Source: Zea mays
Taxonomy: Eukaryota; Streptophyta; Magnoliopsida; Poales; Poaceae
DNA: 64,000 nucleotides
NCBI RefSeq assembly: GCF_902167145.1
Contig: NC_050100.1
Location: 194,673,439-194,737,438, forward strand
Direction of reading: 5' to 3'
Position 1 is the stretch's first letter. The number at the start of each line of letters is the position of its first letter. Below the pieces are notes generated by a model. It did not search any database, was not told where the DNA came from, and worked only from the letters and a program-made list of their open reading frames with translations. Below, piece by piece: positions 50,801 to 61,796 of this stretch. A program made the translations under genes and the position numbers.

Positions 50801-51160
50801 GGCGACGTCCCCTCAGGAAGCTCCCCTCAAAGTCGCCTGCAGGTCTTGGGCGATCATGTGCGCAGTAGACTTCACGAGGCGCTACACCACGGCGTCAGGC
50901 GGGCCTTCGCCGTGCTCGCTTCCCACTACGTTGTGGACCTGGAGCGGGTCAGCGAGGGGTACTGCCTTCCTGACGAAGATGAAGCCGCCCTGACAGAAGT
51001 CCAGAGGCTCGATGCGGCCGCCGCGGGTCCGAGCACAGTGCTGGCGACCACCTTCGAGGCAGAGATCCTTCCGCCTGCGCCGTCATCTGAAGCCGGGATG
51101 GACTTTGCCGAGGCCAGGGACGAAGCCGAAGGCGTGGGTCCTTCCCGGGGCGACGCCTAA
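47811..51160 (+). pseudogene. Antisense multi-exon ORF of copy Y (putative gypsy-type transposon family, PF04195-like), broken
   Basis: Predicted exons: 47811-48729, 48849-49468, 49543-50146, 50222-50588, 50670-51160, with GT-AG junctions that keep phase. Exon 1 (MADRVTIIPPRD...DLEDLVAEGLL...GFGVPASRFMRAILHHYG) looks like the domain called putative gypsy type transposon in plants. Exon 2 is Lys/Glu-rich then Pro/Ser/acidic; exons 4 and 5 are Ala/Glu-rich and coiled-coil-like. It runs opposite to gag-pol. Lesions: TGA at 47850 where Trp is expected, one extra C in the run 48153-48159, TAG at 50552. Role unknown; the intact version in related elements should be a nuclear or accessory protein by inference only. 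Confidence 0.65.
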
Positions 51161-51529
51161 TTCCGTCGGAGCAGTTTCTGTTGGATGCACGTGTGTCTTT
51201 CTGCGGCCGCTGAGGCCTGAATACTTTATTATCGTTGCATCAAGTCGTGCTCTTTTCCCTTTTATTTTGCATGTCCGGCCCCGCCTGTCAGTAGCAGGGT
51301 GGGTTCCCCAAGTAGGGGTCACTTTTCGCGGCGGGTGACGAGTGAGGTGTCCATAACCCGGAGGCGTAGGAGTCCCTCGGCTCAGTCGGCCTTGCCACTT
51401 ACGTGCACCCGCGTTCGCTCCTTGGGGTCTTGCTTCCGACATAGCCGGGGGAACGCAAAAGCCCTTTCGATTGAAAATTTTGACGCAGAGGGGTTCCCCC
51501 CTTTTTAGCCCCCGAGGGAGGGTCGGGTT
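51161..51529. other. Non-coding spacer between antisense ORF and pol end of copy Y
   Basis: No coding frame recognised. This is where the transcripts of the two opposite frames would converge. Confidence 0.4.
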
Positions 51530-52030
51530 CTACCGAGGCAAGGCCGACCCTTCCTTGACGACTAAAACCTCGCCTTGACTGTCGGCCAGTTCGTTTGTTC
51601 CGGGCTTCAGAACTTTGGCGATAACAAGCGGCCCTTCCCAGGGGTGCGTGTAGCCCCCGGGTGTCTTCAACAAGGGCTCGAGGTGCTGCGCGATGGCCGC
51701 GATCTTCTCCGGGTCGGCTTCGATGCCTCGCTTGGAGACGATGAACCCCAAGAGCATGCCTCGGGGCACCCCGAAGACACACTTTTCGGGATTGAGCTTG
51801 ACGCCTTTCGCCTCTTTGATGAACCCTGCCGCCATTAGCTTGCGGATCTCCTCGCCTATGGCTCTGCGCTTCTCCTCGTCGAATCGGCGCAGAGGCTGCT
51901 TGATGGGTCGGGCTCCGACTCGGATGTCTAGCGAGTGCTCGGCGACATCCCTCGGTATGCCGGGAATGTTCGAGGGACTCCGCGCGAGGACGTCGGCGCT
52001 CGCGCGGAGAAAGTCGACGAGCACTGCTTC
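51530..52030 (-). pseudogene. Shortened pol remnant of copy Y
   Basis: Open frame on minus directly after a TAG (52031-52033) in the gag-protease frame. It reads the start of RT (VLVDFLRASADVLARSP, PGIPRDVAEHSLDI, EEIRKLMAAGFIKE), jumps to the segment normally after the RT active site (AKGVKLNPEKCVFGVPRG), then to a piece like the start of the integrase core (PLLKTPGGYTH), then to the pol C terminus (PWEGPLVIAKVLKPG). The YVDD motif, RNase H and integrase catalytic residues are absent. The frame is kept across all joins. Junction places are judged against the usual Gypsy domain order. Confidence 0.75.
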
Positions 52031-55000
52031 CTATTTGGGATCGAGCCCGGAGCCGATCCGGATCTGCTTGGAGGCGTCGCCGCTGAGGTCGAGGGGGACG
52101 GCCTTAACCGTCTCCGCTGGCTCAAAGTTGCCGGCATGACGCTTCACGTCTGGCACCTCCTTAGAGAGGCTCTCCAGGTCGGCGATGAGGGCCTCAGACT
52201 CGGCGTACTCCACGCACTCCACGTCGCATTCGAATGCGTGTTTGTACGTGGGGCCGACAGTGATGACCCCGTTGGGGCCCGACATCTTGAGCTTCAGGTA
52301 GGTGTAGTTGGGGACGGCCATGAACTTCGCGTAGCATGGTCTTCCCAGTACCGCGTGGTAGGTTCCTCGGAACCCGACCACCTCAAACGTCAGGGTCTCC
52401 CTTCGGAAGTTGGAGGGTGTTCCGAAGCAGACGGGAAGGTCGAGTTGTCCGAGGGGCTGGACGCGCTTCCCGGGAATGATCCCATGGAAGGGCGCAGCGC
52501 CTGCCCGGACAGAGGACAGATCGACACACAGGAGCCCGAGGGTCTCGGCGTAGATGATGTTGAGGCTGCTGCCTCCGTCCATGAGGACCTTGGTGAGCCT
52601 GACGTCACCGATGACGGGGTCGACGACGAGCGGGTATTTCCCCGGGCTCGGCACATGGTCGGGGTGGTCGGCTTGGTCGAAAGTGATGGGCTTGTCGGAC
52701 CAGTCTAGGTAGACTGGCGCCACCACCTTCACCGAACAGACCTCCCGGCGCTCTTGCTTGCGGTGCCGAGCCGAGGCATCCGCCGCTTGCCCACCGTAGA
52801 TCATGAAGCAGTCGCGGACCTCGGGGAACTCTCCTGCTTGGTGATCTTCCTTCTTGTCGTCGTCGCGGGCCTTACCACCCTCCGCGGGTGGCCCGGCCCT
52901 GTGGAAGTGGCGCCGAAGCATGACGCACTCCTCAAGGGTGTGCTTGATGGGCCCCTGGTGATAGGGGCACGACTCCTTGATCATCTTGTCGAAGAGGTTG
53001 GCACCTCCGGGGGGTTTCCGAGGGTTCTTGTACTCGGCGACAGCGACAAGGTCCGCGTCGGCGGCGTCGCGTTTCGCTTGCGACTTCTTCTTGCCCTTCT
53101 TCTTGGCGCCGCGCTGAGTTGACGCCTCGGGGGCATCTTCCGATGGGCGACCCTGGGGCTGCTTGTCCTTTCGGAAGATAGCCTCGACCGCCTCCTGGCC
53201 GGAGGCGAACTTGGTGGCGATGTCCATCAGCTCGCTCACCCTGGTGGGGGTCTTGCGACCCAGCTTGCTCACCAGGTCGCGGCAGGTGGTGCCAGCGAGG
53301 AACGCGCCGATGACATCCGAGTCGGTGATGTAGGGCAGCTCGGTGCGCTGCTTCGAGAATCGCCGGATGTAGTCCCGGAGAGACTCTCCCGGCTGCTGTC
53401 GGCAGCTTCGGAGGTCCCAGGAATTCTCGGGGCGCACGTACGTGCCCTGGAAATTGCCGGCGAAAGCTTGGACTAGGTCGTCCCAGTTGGAGATCTGCCC
53501 CGGAGGCAGGTGCTCCAACCAGGCGCGGGCGGTGTCGGAGAGAAACAGGGGGAGGTTACAGATGATGAGGTTGTCATCGTCCGTTCCACCTAGTTGGCAG
53601 GCCAGACGGTAGTCCGCGAGCCACAGTTCCGGTCTCGTCTCCCCCGAGTACTTTGTGATAGTAGTCGGGGGTCGGAACCGGGTCGGGAACGGCGCCCGTC
53701 ATATGGCCCGGCTGAAGGCCTGCGGACCAGGTGGTTCGGGCGAAGGACTCCGATCCTCCCCGCTGTCGTAGCGTCCCCCACGCCTGGGGTGGTAGCCTTG
53801 GCGCACCCTCTCGTCGAGGCGGGCTCGACGGTCGCGGTGATGGTGCTCGTTGCCGAGGCGACCCGGGGCCGCAGGCGCTGTGTTGAGCGTGCGCCCGGTG
53901 TAGACCGAGGCTTCCCGCATGAAACGGGAAGTCGCGGCATGAGGTTCCGAGGGGCACCCCTGCCTTCGGGAGGCGGAGCTCTCGGCCCGTCGGACCGCGA
54001 CGCTTTCCAGGAGATTCTTGAGCTCTCCCTGGATTCGCTGTCCCTCGGTGGTTGATGGCTCTGGCATCGCGCAGAGGAGCATTGCTGCTGCAGCCAGGTT
54101 CTGGCCGACCCCACTGGATGCGGGTGGCGGCATGAACCTGACGTCGTCGACGATGCGGTGCTGGAAGCCCTGGGGTAGATGACGTATTTCTCCGGCCGGA
54201 GGTTGGCCCGCCCATGCCTGCCCGACGTCCCGGCGGACCGGCTCAAGCGCTCCTGCTCCCTCGTCGAGCCTGGCCTGCACCCCGCAGATTTGCTCGAGCT
54301 GTGGGTCATGACCCCCCGCCTGAACGGGGACCACAGCTAGCTCCCGTGGGATGTCAACGCGAGGCACCGGCCTAGGGAGATCACCGTCCTCCGGCATGCC
54401 GAGATGGTTGCCTTCGGAGGGACCCCCTAGATCGACGTGGAAACATTCGCGGCTTGGGCCGCAGTCCTCGTCGCCGAGGCTATGGCTACCGTCGAAACAG
54501 TCGGAAAGGCAGTAGTCGCATGCGGTCATGAAGTCCCGCATGGCACTGGGGTTGCCAAGTCCAGAGAAATCCCAACAGAAGTTGGGCTCGTCGTCTTCCT
54601 CAGACCCAGAGGGCCCGTAGGTCGAGACGTCCGTCAGCCGGTCCCAAGGTGACCGCATACGAAACCCCAGAGGGTTTGGGCTCGCCTCTACGAGGGCGCC
54701 CGCCAAAGCAAAGCCGCTAGGCGGGTTGAGGCTGAATCCAAATGACGTGGGATGGGAATCGGCCGGTACCTCTTGGTCAACGGGCGGTGATGAAGTCACA
54801 TCGGGGACTGACTGCACCGTCGTCTCAGGTACGAGGGTGACGTCCAGCAAGCTTTTCGCGAGCGTGCTGGCGTCGTCCGCTTGCTCGGGATTGGCGTGTC
54901 GCGCGGAGACGGCGCTCGTCTTCGTCTCAAGCGCGAGGTCGATGCCCGGTGCGCCCCCTATTGGGGTGCCGGCGCTGTCGACTCGCTCGACAGCCGACGA

Positions 55001-55267
55001 TGCGCTGCCTCCTACTTGGCCTTGGTTGCCCCGCCTTCCCCTCCATCGGCGGGGAAGAGGGCGGGATGAGCTCGAAGGTTGTTCTTCCACCACGCGGGGA
55101 AGACGTCGTCGATTCCGCCGCCGGCGGGCGGGCTGTTGGCCGCCATTGCCGCTGTCGCCCGGCGGTGGAATGAGTATCATGTCGTAGCTGCCGTCGAGGG
55201 ACATGAACTCAAGACTCCCGAAACGGAGCACCGTCCCGGGTTGGAGAGGTTGCTGGAGACTGCCCAT
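52031..55267 (-). pseudogene. gag-protease frame of copy Y, interrupted by one internal stop
   Basis: Starts at ATG 55267 (MGSLQQPLQPG) and stays in one frame for about 1078 codons to the TAG at 52031-52033, except for a TGA at 53699-53701. The N-terminal half is low complexity and Pro/Arg-rich. The retrotransposon Gag core lies around 53350-53640 (ARAWLEHLPPGQISNWDDL, FAGNFQGTYVRP). A CX2H...C zinc-like motif (CPYHQGPIKHTLEEC) is near 52910-52970, and the aspartic protease with MDGGSSLNIIYAETLG is near 52535-52590. The downstream frame continues into the pol remnant. Both stops sit where CGA and CAG are expected. Confidence 0.82.
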
Positions 55268-55305
55268 CTGGAGCTTGACAGGAAGCTGTTCGTTAACACG
55301 CAGCA

Positions 55306-55325
55306 GGCCCCTACCTGGCGCGCCA
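55306..55325 (-). other. Candidate primer binding site of copy Y
   Basis: Minus strand TGGCGCGCCAGGTAGGGGCC, two bases from the LTR end; identical to copy X. Confidence 0.6.
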
Positions 55326-55327
55326 AC

Positions 55328-57225
55328 TGTCGGCGTTTCGAGACCGGGGGGTCCCTAAGCCGACGAGTGAATGTCGCCGCGTGCCCCAGCCCAGATGGGT
55401 CGACGCGAGGCCGAGCGCGAAGGGGGAAGTGAGGTGGCCGGAGACAGGCGTGAGAGAGGTGGAAATCCCGCGGCCTTCGTGTTCGTCCCGCGCCCAGGTC
55501 GGGTGTGCTTGCAGTAGGGGGTTACAAGCGTCCATGCGGGAGAGGGAGCGAGCGGCTTCAAGCGAGCGCCTGTCTCGTCCTCGTCCCCGCGCGGCCAACC
55601 CTCTCTAAGAGGGCCCTGGTCCTTCCTTTTATAGGCGTAAGGAGAGGATTCAGGTGTACAATGGGGGGGTATAGCAGAGTGCTACGTGTCTAGCGGAGGA
55701 GAGCTAGCGCCCTAAGTACATGCCGTCGTGGCAGCCGGAGAGATTTTGGCACCCAGCTGGTGTGATGTCGTGGCCGTCGGAGGAGTGCTGGAGCCTGGCG
55801 GAGGGACAGCTGTCGGAGCTGTTGAGTCCTTGCTGACGTCCTCTTGCTTCTGTAAGGGGGCTGAGAGCAGCCGTCGTCACAGAGTATGCGGGGTGCCATC
55901 ATTGCCTATCTGGCGGAACGAGCCAGATGGGACGCCGGTCTTGTTCCCATGGCCCGAGTCAGCTCGGGGTAGGGTGATGATGGCGCCTCCTGTTGACGTG
56001 GCTGGTCTGCGCCCTAGGTTGGGCGATGTGGAAGCTCCTCCGAAGCCGAGGTCGAGTCTGTCTTCCGTGGCCGAGGTCGAGTCCGAGCCCTTGGTTTGGG
56101 CGAGGCGGAGACCGTCGGTTGAGGCCAGGGCGGAGTCCGAGCCCTGGGGTCGGCTGAAGCGGAGTTCGTCGTCTTCTGGGGCTGAGCCCGAGTCCGAGCC
56201 CTGGGTCGGGCGGAGCGGAGTTCGTCGTCTTCCGGGACTTAGCCCGAGTCCGAGCCCTGGGTCGGGCGGAGCGGAGTTCGCCGTCTTCCAGGGCTTAGCC
56301 CGAGTCCGAGCCCTGGGTCGGGCGGAGCGGAGTTCGTCGTCTTCCGGGGCTTAGCCCGAGTCCGAGCCCTGGGTCGGGCGGAGCGGAGTTCGCCGTCTTC
56401 CGGGGCTTAGCCCAAGTCCGAGCCCTAGGTCGGGCGGAGCGGAGTTCGCCGTCTTCCGGGGCTTAGCCCGAGTCCGAGCCCTGGGTCGGGCGGAGCAGAG
56501 TTTGTCGTCTTCCGGGACTTAGCCCGAGTCCGAGCCCTGGGTCGGGCGGAGCGGAGTTCGCCGTCTTCCGGGGCTTAGCCCAAGTCCGAGCCCTGGGTCG
56601 GGCGGAGCGGAGCTCGCCGTCTTCCGGGGCTTAGCCCAAGTCCGAGCCCTGGGTCGGGCGGAGCGGAGTTCGCCGTCTTCCGGGGCTTAGCCCGAGTCCG
56701 AGCCCTGGGTCGGGCGAAGCGGAGCTTCCTATGGTGCCTGCGGCCGGTCCTGACTGCCTGTCAGCCTCACTCTGTCAAGTGGCACCGCAGTCGGAGCGGC
56801 ACAGGTGGCGCTGTCTTTCTGTCAGGCCGGTCAGTGGAGCGGCGAAGTGACGGCGGTCACTTCGGCTCTATCGGCTGGGGGGCGCGCGTCAGGATAAAGG
56901 TGTCAGGCCGCCTTTGCATTAAATGCTCCTGCGATTTGGTCGGTCGGTGCGGCGATTTGGTCAGGGTTGCTTCTTGGCGAAGACAGGGCCTCGGCCGAGC
57001 CGGAAATATGTTCGCCGCTGGAGGGGGGCCTCGGGCGAGACGGAAATCCTCCGGGGTCGGCTGCCCTTGTCCGAGGCTAGGCTCGGGCGAGGCGTGATCG
57101 AGTCCCTCGAATGGACTGATCCCTGACCTAATCGCACCCATCAGGCCTTTGTAGCTTTATGCTGATGGGGGTTACCAGCTGAGAATTAGGAGCCTTGAGG
57201 GTACCCCTAATTATGGTCCCCGACA
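55328..57225 (-). repeat. 5' LTR of copy Y, 1898 bp
   Basis: Same ends as the left LTR. The 56-bp array at about 56130-56720 has roughly ten units. Followed by the target duplication ttgct. Confidence 0.9.
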
Positions 57226-57230
57226 TTGCT

Positions 57231-57374
57231 TATCCTAATTGTTTTCTTGTTTCTAGTATTGTAAGGCTCCTGCTTGGCTGGATCTGGATCGTACATGTAA
57301 AGGTAGGCTCATATATAGTCTTCATTATACTGAGTTCTAACTTAAGGTTTTGGGTTCAGATTGAGCGAGATGAA
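57231..57374 (+). other. Host sequence with exon-like pieces right of copy Y
   Basis: TTGTTTCTAG precedes a short open stretch (57257-57301) ending AAAG|GTAGGC, and TTTTGGGTTCAG (about 57348-57359) precedes an open frame IERDELQD that continues after the Mutator-like element at 58105. Possibly exons of a disrupted gene; product not recognised. Confidence 0.35.
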
Positions 57375-57383
57375 TTGCAAGAT

Positions 57384-58104
57384 GGGACCGTATCGTATGC
57401 ACAAGGATGGGTCTGTGCACATATGCACATGTGCGATCGTGGCCTTTCTACGTTGATTCGGCGATGACCAAATTTTTTACATTTTAACCCTCCCGTGGTT
57501 GTCCTTGTGCTATAATTTTGTTTTTCAAACACCCCCTCCCCTTCCCAGTTCCCACGTTCGTTGGCAGAGAAGGCATCACCTGTAGGCTGTAGCCGCCGCC
57601 GTCGCTTCTCGTCGTCGGCTCGGCATCTTCACTCACCAAACGTCGTCGCCGTCACTAACGCCGCGGGGCTCGAGGTTGCTGCGGAATGGTAGCGCCGCCA
57701 ACGACATGCCCCTGGCCATGGTGGCTTCATGGCGGGTTTAGGGTTCCAGCCGGGTGCGATGGCCATCATGGTGGCCGGGGACCTTAGCACCTCGTCGAGG
57801 TGTCCTACGGCGTTTGTCAATGGAGTAGTGGCGGAGGGTGGCGAGGACGGAGGCGACGACCGGCAAGGACGCAGGAGGCCACCGGCGAGGCGAGAGGCGG
57901 TGAGGACGAGCGAAGACGGTTGTTAGTGTGCTTCAATCAGGGGAAGAAGGGGAGCAGAGGTGTTTGCAAAAAATCGCATTGAAAGGACAGCTGCGGGAGG
58001 GTTAAAGTGTAAAAAATTCGGCGACCGTCGGATCGACCTTGAAGGGCTAGGATTGCTCATGTGCATATATGCACAGACCTGTCATGTGCATACGATACGG
58101 TCCC
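57384..58104. mobile_element. Mutator-like element, 721 bp, possible Pack-MULE
   Basis: Long inverted repeats of about 165 bp (57384-57550 and 57940-58104; outermost GGGACCGTATCGTATGCAC) flanked by a perfect 9-bp duplication TTGCAAGAT at 57375-57383 and 58105-58113. The internal 390 bp is GC-rich, gene-like in composition, and has no transposase, so it may be captured host sequence. Confidence 0.92.
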
Positions 58105-58113
58105 TTGCAAGAT

Positions 58114-58786
58114 TGTACAGAGAAGGAGGGCATCGATCGAACCGACGAGCGAGGGCTTTTCTTCCGTGACCCGGCTTCGAAGTCTTGTTTGTTTTCGATT
58201 GGGGTTTTACTACATATCCCCTGTTTCCTTTTCCTTTTTTCTGAAACCTATTCCACCTGTTTCTCAGGCAGTGGACCCACCATTGTAGCACATACTTCTT
58301 TTTTGCACTTGCATTGAAAAAGAATGGTAGTACTGAAAAATGGTTGGTGACATCCTGAAAGTTCACATCCCAAATTCGCTTCGTCCACCTCAAAAGATAC
58401 GCTCGTGTACATGCTGCATCATCTTCCTCTCTACGTAATTAGCGCAAACTGACTCTACTGGTAATTAGCACAAAGTGAGAGCAAATCCAACAAGTTCTAG
58501 CTCCGGAAACATAGAAATTAGGATCTCCTTAAAAGTGTCAAATCCAACTTAAAAGTGTTAAATCCAATAAAAAAGTAGTAGTTCAACAGCTCCCACTATT
58601 TTTTTAAAAAAAACTCTTTTGAATAAATCAATATGGACTGTTATAGAGTTTCTTTTCTATTGAACTCGTCGCTATGCGCCGCCAGAAGAAAAACGATCGT
58701 GCCGAGTGCATGCGCCCTACCTGTTAGTATTCGTCGCATGAGCCTGATGCTAGGCATCACAGCTAAATACTAATCATAGCTATACA
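58114..58786. other. Spacer between Mutator-like element and Helitron
   Basis: The first 80 bp continues the exon-like frame (up to about 58185). The rest is AT-rich non-coding DNA; no gene seen. Confidence 0.4.
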
Positions 58787-58816
58787 CTAGGTGAGTGCCC
58801 GTTCGTTGCAACGGGA
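58787..58816 (-). other. Helitron 3' terminus and hairpin
   Basis: On + the order is A|CTAGGTGAGTGC, then CCCGTT, CGTTGC loop, AACGGG. On minus this is hairpin, short spacer, CTAG, T. Confidence 0.8.
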
Positions 58817-58984
58817 CCACTACATTGCAACCTTTAAGTACAAGGATTTTTCGCTTGCAACGGGGCCAGAACCTCCAATGTCTAGGAACATTTCAGAAGA
58901 GGAAGAAATCAGAAAGTGGATCGAGTCCTTTGGAAGGGCAACAGATTATTGGTTAGGTTGCTTCTTGCTTGTGAAATTGATCGA

Positions 58985-59342
58985 AAAGCAAAGAAGGGTA
59001 TTGACTTGAGACAATAGGAAGCGAGGCAGAGCGTTAAGCGGCCTCGCGAACGCCTGCTTTAGAGCTCAGTGGACGTTCTTCTTGTGCCACAACTTTTTCC
59101 TCAGCTTGTCCACCTGTAAAACAAAATCGAAAGCGTTGGACGTCCTCAACAGAAATGCAAGAGGCTTACAACTAAACACCAAGTAGAATACACACACGTC
59201 TTGTTGCAGTGCAGTTTTCCTGTCCCTTCGAAAATGGCTTCTGTTCTTCATGCCTTGAAGCGTCGCATTTGGGGAGGACGCCTTCATGGACACTGGCACC
59301 ATCTTCGAGCTAGGTGGCCTCCTTTGCTCCTCCATGACCATG
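58985..59342 (-). pseudogene. MIP1/DUF547-type gene fragment inside the Helitron
   Basis: Minus strand exon from 59342 to about 59201 (MEEQRRPPSSKMVPVSMKAS...FRRDRKTALQQD) with a GTGTGT donor, then after TTTTGTTTTACAG an exon from about 59115 reading VDKLRKKLWHKKNVH, stop, ALKQAFARPLNALPR. This resembles the leucine-zipper region of plant MIP1/DUF547 proteins. A TGA stands where CGA (Arg) is expected. Only these two exons are present. Family call is from memory. Confidence 0.5.
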
Positions 59343-59399
59343 GATAAAGGAAACAACACAAAAAAATTACTCACCCCAAACACATTCCTATAATCTTCA

Positions 59400-59940
59400 T
59401 AAGAACATATAAGAGTACAATAAGAAAGACAAGCTCAAATAATAGTATAATATCAAGTATGCAATATATATTTGGTCTCAAAGTACAAGTTCAACCACCT
59501 TCTGCAATAGGCTAACCAACTATAAGGATAACAAAATGTAGCATGTCGTAAGTATAAAACTCTCACTTCCAACTTAATATTACAGACTGAGGTTCAACAC
59601 AATATGAAGCTCTTCATTGCCCCATATATTTTAAAAGAATTGCTCCAAAGAAAATGCATATCTTGTTTTGTACAGGTGATCGAACATTGAGTGACTCTAA
59701 TATTTTACTTTACCTTGTCTCGAGGTGTGCTCTCCACTCAGACCATTTCAGTAATTTGCATTAGGTTTTCTTGAGATATTAATAATGTGTAAAGGTATAG
59801 ATGCTACCTTCAGACATTTATTCGAATAAAATTTTCACTTAACTGGATAGTGGCTCTGATTGTCATTAAGTATTTTGACTTTTGGCATGATCACTGCACT
59901 CTTCAGCACTGTGTCCTTGCTTGGAGCCATCACCTCTCTG
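59400..59940. other. Non-coding part of the Helitron
   Basis: AT-rich sequence, no recognisable exon until the pyrophosphatase fragment. Confidence 0.4.
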
Positions 59941-59944
59941 TCTC

Positions 59945-61374
59945 CGGTTTCCTTGGCATGATGACTGTTGGTATTGCTGTAATCATTGTCTGCTTGATCA
60001 CCCACTCCTTTTTAGCTCTGTTCGTATCATTGTCTGCTTGATCACCACCCTTTTTGCTACTGATTTCTTTGAAGTCAAGGCTGTGAAAGAAATTGAGCCT
60101 GCACTTAAGAAGCAGCTCATCATCTCCACCACCCTGATGACTGTTGGTATTGCTGTAATCAGCTGGTTGGCCCTTCTAGCTAAGTTCACCATCTTCAACT
60201 TTGGTACTCAGAAGGATGTCTCCAACTAGTATGTTTTTTTCTGTTAATCTTTGCCATTTATTTGTAGGATGGAATGTCTTCTGACAACTGCCATATCTTT
60301 GCAGGGGCTTGTTCTTCTGTGTTGCAATTGGTCCATGGCTGGTCTGATTATTGGTTTTGTCACAGAATACTACACTAGCAATGCATACAATTTCAAAGCC
60401 TACAAGTCTCTTATGTTTTTTCTTCTCATCGTTTCTTTGTGATGGTGTTTTAATAATCCTAACATGTTTATTCTGTGGTAGTCCTGTGCAAGACGTTGCA
60501 GATTCCTGCAGAACTGGTGCTGTCACTAATGTCATTTTGGGTCTTGCTCTTGGATACAAGTCGGTTATCATCCCGATTTTCGCTATCGCTGTTATCATCT
60601 ATGTTAGTTTCTCCATTGCTGCAATGTACGACATCGCAGTTGCCGCTCTTGGTATGCTGAGCACAATCGCAACTGGTCTTGCTATTGATGCTTATGCTCC
60701 CATCAGTGACAATGCTGGTGGTATTGCTGAGAACTGATGCTGTTGATGCTGCTGGCAACACCACTGCCGCTATTGGAAAGGTAAAAGTACTTTTTATTCA
60801 TTTGCTGGCTCAACTTGTTCATTTGCCACTACCATTATTGACACTGTTTGTACGTTATGCACTCCTTAATATTTTAACATGCATATGGGTGAAGTAGTAG
60901 ACAATATGCAACAAAAGAGCCATTGCACTCCTGGTTGTTTAACTCATCTGTATCCTTTTGCAGGGATTTGCCATTGGTTCAGCTGCTCTTGTGTCTCTGG
61001 CGCTTTTTGGTGCCTTTGTCAGCAAAGCTGGAGTCAAGGTTGTCGATGTCCTCTCCCCCAAGGTTTTCATTGGTTTGATTGTTGGAGCCATGCTTCCCTA
61101 TTGGTTCTCTGCCATGACCATGAAGAGTGTTGGAAGTGCTGCCCTAAAGATGGTGGAGGAGGTCCGCAGACAGTTCAACACCATTCCTGGGTTGATGGAG
61201 GGAACTGCCAAGCCTGACTATGCAACCTATTGGAAGATCTCCACTGATGCTTCCATCAAGGAGATGATTCCTCCTGGTGCTCTGGTCATGCTCACTCCCC
61301 TCATTGTTGGAACCCTCTTCGGTTTTGAGACTCTCTATGGTGTTCTTGCTGGTGCCCTGGTTTCTGGAGTGCAA
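59945..61374 (+). pseudogene. Vacuolar H+-pyrophosphatase gene fragment, broken
   Basis: Exon-like pieces at about 60023-60229 ([19 protein letters not shown]), 60305-60400, 60482-60780 ([27 protein letters not shown]) and 60964-61374 ([45 protein letters not shown]) with intron remnants between. Matches the middle to C-terminal part of plant H+-pyrophosphatase, a roughly 760-aa tonoplast proton pump; the N-terminal part and C-terminal end are absent. Frame breaks: a lost base near 60340 and a deletion of about 30 bp after GGIAE near 60732. Similarity ends at about 61373. Segments at 59958-59983 and 59985-60001 repeat parts of 60137-60162 and 60031-60047, so the left end is scrambled. Confidence 0.85.
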
Positions 61375-61375
61375 C

Positions 61376-61796
61376 CGTCGTTTTCTCGCGGATGCGATTT
61401 TTTATTTCATTGCATTGGATACGACTTGCGTCCGCTTTCTCACCCAATCAGGCGGCCCTCCGCCTGCGCACGCCTCGTGTTTTCCGTCTCGCCACCGTGA
61501 TGTCGCCTCTGCTGCTTCGTCGCGTCGTCGCCTCTCTGCTGCTCCACGGATCCCTGAAGTGCTGCTGCTCCGGCGCCACGGGCGGCGCCCTCTGGCAGCC
61601 GGCTGCCAGGGGCGCGTGGAGGATGTAGATTGGTCCTGGTGGCGGCGACAGCGGAGGGCCAGCAACTGCGAGCGGTACCGTGCTCCTGCGGTGGCTTCGT
61701 ATGCAGGGACCGGAGGTCTACAGTAGCGCGCATCTAGCCGGCTCAGCATCGTGGATCTAACCAGAGGAGGCCACGGCTGTTGCTCCTCCCTCGGCA
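61376..61796. other. GC-rich sequence of unknown origin inside the Helitron
   Basis: Begins where pyrophosphatase similarity stops and leads up to the syntaxin-like ATG. It may be the promoter/5' leader taken along with the syntaxin exon. Open frames here are not recognised. Confidence 0.35.

Larger units (their letters stand above)
35507..57225 (-). mobile_element. Complete Huck-like Gypsy element, copy Y, non-autonomous, split by copy C
   Basis: LTRs at 35507-37392 (3') and 55328-57225 (5'), target duplication ttgct at 35502-35506 and 57226-57230. On the minus strand: 5' LTR, primer site, gag-protease frame, a shortened pol remnant, then an antisense multi-exon ORF (+ strand), a non-coding tract and the 3' LTR. 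Without the Opie-like insertion it is about 12.7 kb. An antisense ORF between pol and the 3' LTR is known from Tat-lineage Gypsy elements. The RT active site, RNase H and integrase are missing and the remaining frames carry stops, so it cannot move on its own. Confidence 0.9.

Noticed and set aside
61277..61726. 149-aa ORF overlapping the end of the pyrophosphatase fragment
   Set aside because: It crosses the point where pyrophosphatase similarity ends and is in a shifted frame.
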